64,000 bases of DNA from assembly GCA_003996215.1 (NCBI GenBank), contig QJPP01001560.1, positions 372,001-436,000 on the forward strand, read 5' to 3'. This DNA comes from Jaltomata sinuosa. Its lineage: Eukaryota > Streptophyta > Magnoliopsida > Solanales > Solanaceae. Position 1 is the first letter of the stretch, and the number at the start of each line of letters is the position of its first letter. A model generated the notes under the pieces. It did not search any database, was not told the origin of the DNA, and saw nothing but the letters and a program-made list of their open reading frames with translations. The translations under genes and the position numbers were made by a program. Shown here in pieces: positions 58,001 through 64,000 of this stretch.

Positions 58001-58722
58001 CACCTGCAACATCAACCAACAAATAACTTAAACGAGAAAAAGTCTCATGATGGGCCCACATGACTCATCCGGGACCTCGCACGTGCAAAAACACTATGCT
58101 ACTCAACTATAAATAGAATCCTGGACTCAATGGAATTGACAAAATTCCCAACGGAGGATGATTTAATTAAAAGTGGGCCTTTCGTCCAAAACCAACCTTT
58201 AGGTCAACTAAAACAAAAATGGAACCTAGGGCCAAACATTGTGTCTGAAAACCTAGGGACTAAAACCAATGGTCCCCTTAGTCCAAAATTGACATTCTGG
58301 AGCTAACAATGCTGATGGAAATTCCATCCTCGGCTATTTTCTCTGAATGTTAACCAAAGTCAACCTTACAATCCCAATTATACTGAAAATAAGAATGAGA
58401 GAGAATTTCAAACTGAAAGCTCCCAGACATCGATGAAAGGTCAAACTAGACCAAAGCCTATGCTCTGGAGCTAATGAAACTGTCAAAATTCTATTATGAG
58501 TGTGACTCCTAAGAATATTGACTGAAGTCAATGATTTCCTAAGTTAAGACTCTAATATAAGAAAATGGTCATAAAGACCAAACAAACAGCCCAGGAACCA
58601 AACTACCAGTCCCAGCAATACATAAATGACTTAGGGCCACTACAAGTAAGCTCTAATAGTACAAATAAGGTGGAAATGCATGAATGATTGGAAGGTTCAG
58701 GAACGAATAGGATGTCGTGATT
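55021..58722 (-). repeat. E 5' LTR (about 3.7 kb)
   Basis: The inner end is TGTCACGACCC on the plus strand. It is longer than the 3' LTR partly through extra sequence at 57210-57260 and near 58390-58620. A (TA)n tract is at 55659-55678. The outer end is taken at 58722 because A4 sequence resumes there. This boundary is uncertain by several bases, and no clear target duplication is visible. Confidence 0.88.
57695..57990 (-). promoter_or_regulatory. E 5' LTR: palindrome cluster upstream of TATA-like word
   Basis: In element sense GGTCGCGAGGG, GCGACTGTG, CACGGTCGCGATG and CGCGACCGTGATG occur between 57990 and 57830. Downstream at about 57706-57698 is GTATATTAA. This is the same arrangement as 41880-41606. 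Confidence 0.48.
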
Positions 58723-59741
58723 GAAAACAAAGTTGATGAGATTTTAAATATTGGAGTCAAGCCTAGCGCACCCAATGTGAGTGAAAATGATGAAGACCAA
58801 CATGAAGAAAAGGATGAGACCGAGTAACCTTATAAAATTTTTATTGAGACTAAAGAGGATGATCCAAGTGTTCCAAATCCATTGCAAAAAGTTCCCCCTC
58901 CATATCCATAGAGGTTAGCCAAGAAAACGGAAGATGCTCAATTCAAAAAGTTTGTCAACATTTTCAGCAACCTAGCCATCAATATTCCTTTAGTTGATGC
59001 TCTTATGCAAATGCCGGGGTATGCCAAGTTTATAAAGGAGCTATTAAAAAGAAGCAAGTTATTGACGTGGGGACGATGGAAGTATCCCACAGTTGTAGTA
59101 CGATGATGACAAGCAATATTGACCCCAAACACAAAGATCTTGGAGCCTTCATTATCTCGTGTACTATTAGAGTGTTGTTGTTTCAAAAACCCTTATGTGA
59201 TCTCAGGGCAAGTATCAACTTGATGCCCCTTGTGATTTTCAGAAAATTAGGCTTAGGTACTACTAATCCTACACCAATGAGATTGTTAATTGTTGATTAT
59301 TTAATCAAACGTCTGGTGGGGATTTTGTTTTATTTTTTAATAAAGATAGACAAGTTCATCCTACAAGCTAACTTTGTGGTCTTGGATTATGACATTGATA
59401 TTGATGTGCCCATAATATTGGGGCGACCATTACTGGCAACCGGGAGAGCTCTTGTTGATGTGAAGCTAGTAGAGCTTAAGTTCCATGTAAGGAGAGAAGA
59501 AGTTATATTTAATGTATGCCAACCTACTATACCATCAGACAAATTTAGAGTTGTATTTGTGATAAATATTGAGGGCAAGTTGGTTGAAGTCGATAGTAAG
59601 TTTGAGATGAAGGAGGTGCTCGAGTTATTGGTGTTGCCAGCTTGGCAACAAGAGAATACAATGAAGATATTAAAGAAGCACTTCCCTTGCTTGGAATGGG
59701 GCCACACCAATCGGATTGGTATACTCCCAGGTAATGTTTAA
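58723..59741 (+). pseudogene. A4 gag linker and protease
   Basis: The linker (58723-59060) is acidic with a TAA near 58826, and then reads PLQKVPPPYP, KKTEDAQFKKFVNIF and INIPLVDALMQMPGYAKFIKEL in pieces. After a frame change, a 224-codon open stretch (59067-59741) holds EVSHSCS and the active site CDLRASINLMP with Asp at 59199; the usual Gly of the DxG-type site is Arg. VPIILGRPLLATGRALVDV follows. It ends in the linker before RT, where the pol deletion begins. Confidence 0.88.
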
Positions 59742-61268
59742 GAGATTGAGACACTATTATCGAGCCATGACATAAACTCAAGGGCTTTTTGGGAGGCAAC
59801 TCAAGTGTTTTTAATTGATTTCTTTTACCCTTTGTGTTGTTTTTGGTGTTTTTTAGGAATGCATGGAGATGGAAAAATGACTAAGTGGAAGAAAAAACAC
59901 TGGAGGACATATGCGAAGGGCAATGCAGCTTGCACAACCCATTTTGTGTGTCGCATGCAAAATCGCACCCAAAACTAGTGAACTGAGAAGAAAAAGAAAT
60001 AGCGGAGGTAACATGAAATAAGAGGTGCGAATCGCACCTTCCGTTATTTACATTGCATTTCTGTCATATGCCAGATTAGAAAGCTGGGAAAAAAATTAGT
60101 TTCTCAATGTCATGTGTGAAGTGACGTGCGAGACGCACATCATCGTGTGTAAATCGCACATTGTGGTACACCCAAGTATGTTTTTAATTTTTTTATTGAC
60201 CAACCTAACCCGACTTTGGCCTACCCATTGACTGACCAGACCCAACTTTTACCCGCAAGCTTTCTTATTTTTTCCCCCTATAAATCATTACCCTCCACCT
60301 CTTTCTCCATTATACTTACATAAAACCTCCATTACTCACTCCAAAATTCCTCCAAATCTTCCATACTTCCCCAAAAATCTTTTTCCCTATCACCCAAACT
60401 CCTTCGCTGCCACTTCACCACCATCCACTGCTCCTTTTTCCAGGCAAAAGTTTGGGTCACCATTATTGGGCACTAAAATCTCAAAGTTTTGTTTTTTCTT
60501 CCCTTATCTTTACTTGTGCTAAGTTCCCTAAAGTAAAATCTATGTTTTAAAGTAGATTAGGAACACTTATTTTGAAGAATGCTAGTTTAATCTTCTATGT
60601 TAATTTTGGGTTAGATATGATTTTAGGAACCCTAATTTTGGGGCATATTGATGATTTTTCTTGACAAAAACTTGGTGGATCCTGATTTTGTATTAATGCA
60701 TGTAAATTGTGTTAATTTTTAGCCTTGAATTTTGTGTTTTTTGGGTGAAGTTTAAGTAACCCACTTTATTTGATGCATGGTTTGGCCCTATAATAGATTG
60801 GGTGACATCATTCTTAAGGGATAATCATCATCTTCGCAAGGTTTTTGTTGAATAATGTTGTTTGGGCTGAAATTTGTTACCACTATGCCTATGTATTATT
60901 TCAATTGAATATAATTGTATGTTAAGCGCTTTGGTTCAGGGGAGTGAATTATTGTGCGATTGAATATGCCTTTGTGCTTGTCATGAAGGCTTTATGTTTC
61001 AGATGATAGATGGGGTAACATCTTTCTTAAGCGAAATCGTTAAGCTAATCTTTGGGTTTTGATTGTGTTTGAAGTTTTCCGGGGAAGTATGAGTACCCGG
61101 ATAACTTGGTTGAGGTTAATTCATGCTTAGGCCCTGATAAAAATTGTTGTTTGTAGACTTGATGCCCGTGCATTCCACATGTATTTCTCTGCAATCACAT
61201 AGGTAACACACATAAAAACAAGGAATTGAAAAATTCCAACCATTTCCTTATGCCTACAATCGGTTTTA
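59742..61268 (+). other. A4 post-pol motif and spacer
   Basis: The motif TTTTTGGGAGGCAACTCAAG (about 59787-59806) marks the end of pol in this family. GTGCGA/TCGCAC words are at 59905-60165. Paired motifs lie at 60795-60835 and 61002-61043. I see no coding region; the segment 60180-60780 is AT-rich leader-like sequence. Confidence 0.72.
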
Positions 61269-62560
61269 GTGAGGGGCAAAGAGGTTGACATCACTCTTGA
61301 AGCCATTAACTCTATAGAATGGGATGACGAACCAATATCGACATCAGGGTATGCTCAACATGTAGCTATAAAGGCCTACCAATATTCTTGGGTGGCTAGT
61401 GTCATTGCCCAAGGGGATCCTTTTTTGGAAGTCTCAAAAGGACATATCTCTTGTCAAGATCTTAAATTTGAGGCTCGGCTGTGGATGGAATTTATGTGCA
61501 TACGGCTCATTCCAACTTACCATACTACTCAGATAACTATAGAGGTGGCCATTCTAATTGAATACATCATGTCTAGCTACAAATCAACAAAGGGCAAATC
61601 ATTGCAGAACAAATCAAGAGAAGAGCTAGACATGATTCAACTTGCATGGCCTTTTCTATTCTAATATGTAAATTGTGTCTACGGGAACAACGTCCTCTGT
61701 TCCCACCATTGGAAAAAAATTGATGAGTGAAGGGAATAATTTATTTGGATACAAATCGGGACAAAGAAGAACCGTATGTTAAGTAGAGATACCTTCCTAA
61801 AAATCCAAATACACTGGCAAGTACGGAGCACACCAAAAATAATGCACACACTCCTGCCTCTGGGTTGCCAACTGCCACCCATATTGTTCTCTAAGCCACT
61901 CCAGTTTCAGGTGGTTTACTCTAACTTTCTCACCTTTCTCGCCATAATGAAGAGCGATTGCACAAGCTCGTTAGGGACATTCTAGGCATGGTTCAATCTG
62001 CAATCAAGTCAGTTTTAAAACTAGTATGGACCAACTTGCATAAACTGTGTTCCAGGGTTAACATAGTGGAGCAAGATGTTGGCGCACTCCAAAAAGAAGT
62101 ACCTCAGTCCATACAAAAAATCCCACACTTGGACCTCAACTTATCAGCTCCTGACTCCACATCACCTTAGAGGACTAGGAGTCCGCTAGATGATTAGTGG
62201 ATGGATGAAACACCCCAGGCTGATTTGGTCCCATCTGACATCTAACAAGTGAGCCCACCAAATGAAGATGTTATGATGGCACAGGAACCACCCATACAAG
62301 TGCACCCCTTGTCTCATATGGCCACCAGAGATCGGAGGACTAGACCCATTTAGGATGCTCCACCATCTTCGTATCATGACCTGATGACACTCCCAGACAA
62401 GTGGATAATTATGGAGACTTCTTCCCCCCTTCTTATTTGGAAGGACCCATCGATTCCTTTAGTGGATGGATTTTAGATAGACCTAGAGCATGTATATATC
62501 CCTCCATCATCACCATCTAGGCCCCCAAGGACCCACTACCAAGTTTATTCATGAAGACAT
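61269..62560 (+). pseudogene. A4 env-like ORF of Athila, N-terminus missing
   Basis: It enters at RGKEVDITLEA, so the first part seen in A1 and A3 is deleted. WDDEPI, YQYSWVASVIAQGD, FEARLWMEFMCIRLIP and TIEVAILIEYIM follow to 61664. Then short pieces in other frames continue to about 62560 (for example LHKLCSRVNIVEQDVGALQ near 62036). Function unknown as for A1 and A3. Confidence 0.8.
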
Positions 62561-64000
62561 CATCGTCAGTGTTAGATCCACCAGGGAGTCCTTGCACTTC
62601 ATATCTTTGTATACATTTTACATTATGGGGGCAATGATTTATTTATGTTTGGGGGTGTAATTAATATTTAAGCCACTGTGAGACATGTCTAAATATCCAT
62701 TTGTGGTTGTTTTTCTCTTAATTGGGCCCTTGTCGGGTTTGATTTATCATATTGATGTTTTGAATGTGAGTGCTGGGTTATTCCTACACGCACAATTATT
62801 TCACTACATATGCCTTGCAAACGCGCTTAGTGCCTATGTGTAGGCTTGTTATCAAATGATTCATGAGCTCTTTAATTTTGGTCAAGTTTTTAATAGTAGT
62901 GTAGTTGAATAAACTTCAAGGGTTTTTCATACCACAGAGCAAATTGTTTTTTTTTGGGGTGTCGAACAGGGTTGGTACTTCCCTATGATAGATTGAGAGG
63001 CAACTTTTTCAAGGGAAAATGCCAAGCATAAGTTTAAATTGAGTGTATGCTGTGCTTGTCTTAAAATTGACCCACCAAAAAAAAAATCTTGGCAAGATAT
63101 TTTTGGCAAATTAAAGGAGAGTGGGAAAATGATTTTAAGTAAAGCATTCTCTTGTCATTACTTGAACATTTCATGTTTGTCTTGATCGATTCACAAATGA
63201 GTCTGTAAAAGAACTCGAAACTTATCAAAAGACATTTGTCCCAATTAATTATGAGATTAATTGTGAAATTTTTGTGTTGTGATGCCTTGTTTGTTAAGGC
63301 TGTACTTCATTCTTGTGTGTATATGATTCCTAGAACTTGCCCCGAATGTGATTCAAGGCAAAATCCTAGATGTAATCGATCTTTTAAAATGACCTTAGTC
63401 CGTTTTATAAAAAGTGACCTTAGTCCGTTTTATAAAAAGTCACTTCACCCAAATTGACTTCCCTTTACATTGATCCTAGTAATCCCCTTTGAGCTTGTGA
63501 CCTTTCTTTGGCACCTTGTTAGATACCTTGACCCTTTTTGGAACCTTATATTTTTGCACCCATCCTCCCTAAATGCTCAAAAGTGAAATGTAGGCTAAAA
63601 CCCTATGTTTTGGGGGGGAAATTGAAATGATATTATAGGAAAAAGCCTAATTTTGGGGGTGTATGTACTAATATGGAGAAGAAAAGGGATGAATTTCAAT
63701 ACAAGGTAGCACCAAATGCCTAAAATGAAAATTGCTTCCAAATTTCCAATGAAATTAGCAAATTTAAAAGAAAGGAAGGAATTGGTGCTGCCAAATGAAG
63801 GTGATAAAAGGATGTCGAATGATTAAGTTAAAGGGAAACTTTGGGTTGTGAGAGGGAGAAATAAGGTGAAGTTTTTGTTTGAAAATGTGAGCGGTGTTTT
63901 GAATGATCACAAAGAGTGTTAGGGAGGTTTAGTCACTTGAGCAAAATGCAATCCTCACCTTGACCCTAACCAACATTGTTTCCCATAATTCCTTAGTGAT
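62561..64000 (+). other. A4 3' untranslated region, runs off the window
   Basis: Non-coding, collinear with A5 45250-44105 (inverted) and A3 32450-33480. It has a perfect 25-base tandem duplication at about 63391-63440 that is single in A3. The last bases, CCTTAGTGAT, match A5 at about 44105-44114. Confidence 0.78.
63391..63440. repeat. 25-base tandem duplication
   Basis: The unit TGACCTTAGTCC...AAAAAG occurs twice head to tail. The homologous place in A3 (near 33262) has one related copy. It is probably a local slippage event. Confidence 0.85.

Larger units (their letters stand above)
39013..58722 (-). mobile_element. E: LTR retrotransposon with gag but no recognisable pol
   Basis: Two long repeats in the same minus orientation (39013-42352 and 55021-58722) bound the element. 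Internal sequence is 42353-42705 plus 51950-55020, together about 3.4 kb; the rest is the nested A5. On the minus strand the order is 5' LTR, Met-type primer site, gag with one zinc knuckle, unidentified ORF relics, A5, a short 3' remnant, a polypurine-like site and the 3' LTR. I find no RT, RNase H or integrase. Either pol was deleted or E belongs to a gag-only non-autonomous class. LTRs differ often, including small indels, so the insertion is old. Confidence 0.85.
58723..64000 (+). mobile_element. A4, right part: Athila-like gag linker, protease, env-like ORF, 3' end
   Basis: It resumes in the acidic gag linker at the E boundary and continues with protease, then passes directly to the post-pol motif (about 59788), spacer, env-like ORF and 3' untranslated region, which is still running at the window end. 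RT, RNase H and integrase are missing between about 59741 and 59788. Comparison with A5 puts the 3' LTR about 0.57 kb beyond the window. Confidence 0.82.

Noticed and set aside
59387..59710. Minus-strand open frame of 107 codons
   Set aside because: Shadow of the A4 protease frame on the plus strand.

Overview
The window reads as dicot plant heterochromatin. I find no host gene, rRNA or tRNA gene, CRISPR array or bacterial-style operon. Essentially all 64 kb can be assigned to decayed LTR retrotransposons of the Ty3/gypsy superfamily. A Solanaceae origin fits the style of the Tekay-like and Athila-like families, but that is inference from general familiarity and was not searched. Every coding region carries stops, frameshifts or large deletions, so I annotate them as pseudogenes inside mobile elements.

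For reference I name the elements from left to right. T1 (1-6162, +) is a Tekay/Del-like chromovirus: gag end, protease, RT, RNase H, integrase, chromodomain and 3' LTR. A1 (6163-12249, -) is Athila-like with its 5' LTR, tRNA-Asp type primer site, gag and env-like ORF, but no pol. A2 (12250-14178, +) is the 3' end and LTR of another Athila-like element. T2 (14179-17298, +) is a second T1-family copy, integrase plus LTR. H (17299-17873, -) is a gag fragment. G (17874-28161, -) is a chromovirus with both 3.3-kb LTRs and pol but no gag. A3 (28202-33480, +) is Athila-like with gag-pol deleted. J (33481-36067) is an orphan LTR-like stretch. A4 (36068-39012 and 58723-64000, +) is an Athila-like element split in two by E. 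E (39013-58722, -) has 3.3-3.7-kb LTRs and a gag relic but no recognisable pol, and is itself interrupted by A5 (42706-51949, -), an Athila-like element with gag end, protease, RT, RNase H, integrase and two LTRs.

The layout is a record of successive insertions. On the right, A5 sits in E, which sits in A4. On the left, element boundaries at 6162, 12249, 14178 and 17298 each coincide with an LTR terminus, so T1 appears to lie in A1, A1 in A2, A2 in T2 and T2 in H, with the missing halves to the left of the window. The Athila copies have each lost a different module. A complete module set can be seen only by comparing copies.

The most unusual points are: clusters of CpG-containing short palindromes at the same U3 position in otherwise unrelated LTR families; a duplicated TTCTTAAG-containing motif conserved in the spacer between integrase and the env-like ORF of three Athila copies; element E, which has gag but unidentified ORF relics where pol should be; and a strong TAG bias among the premature stops, as expected from deamination of methylated CAG sites.
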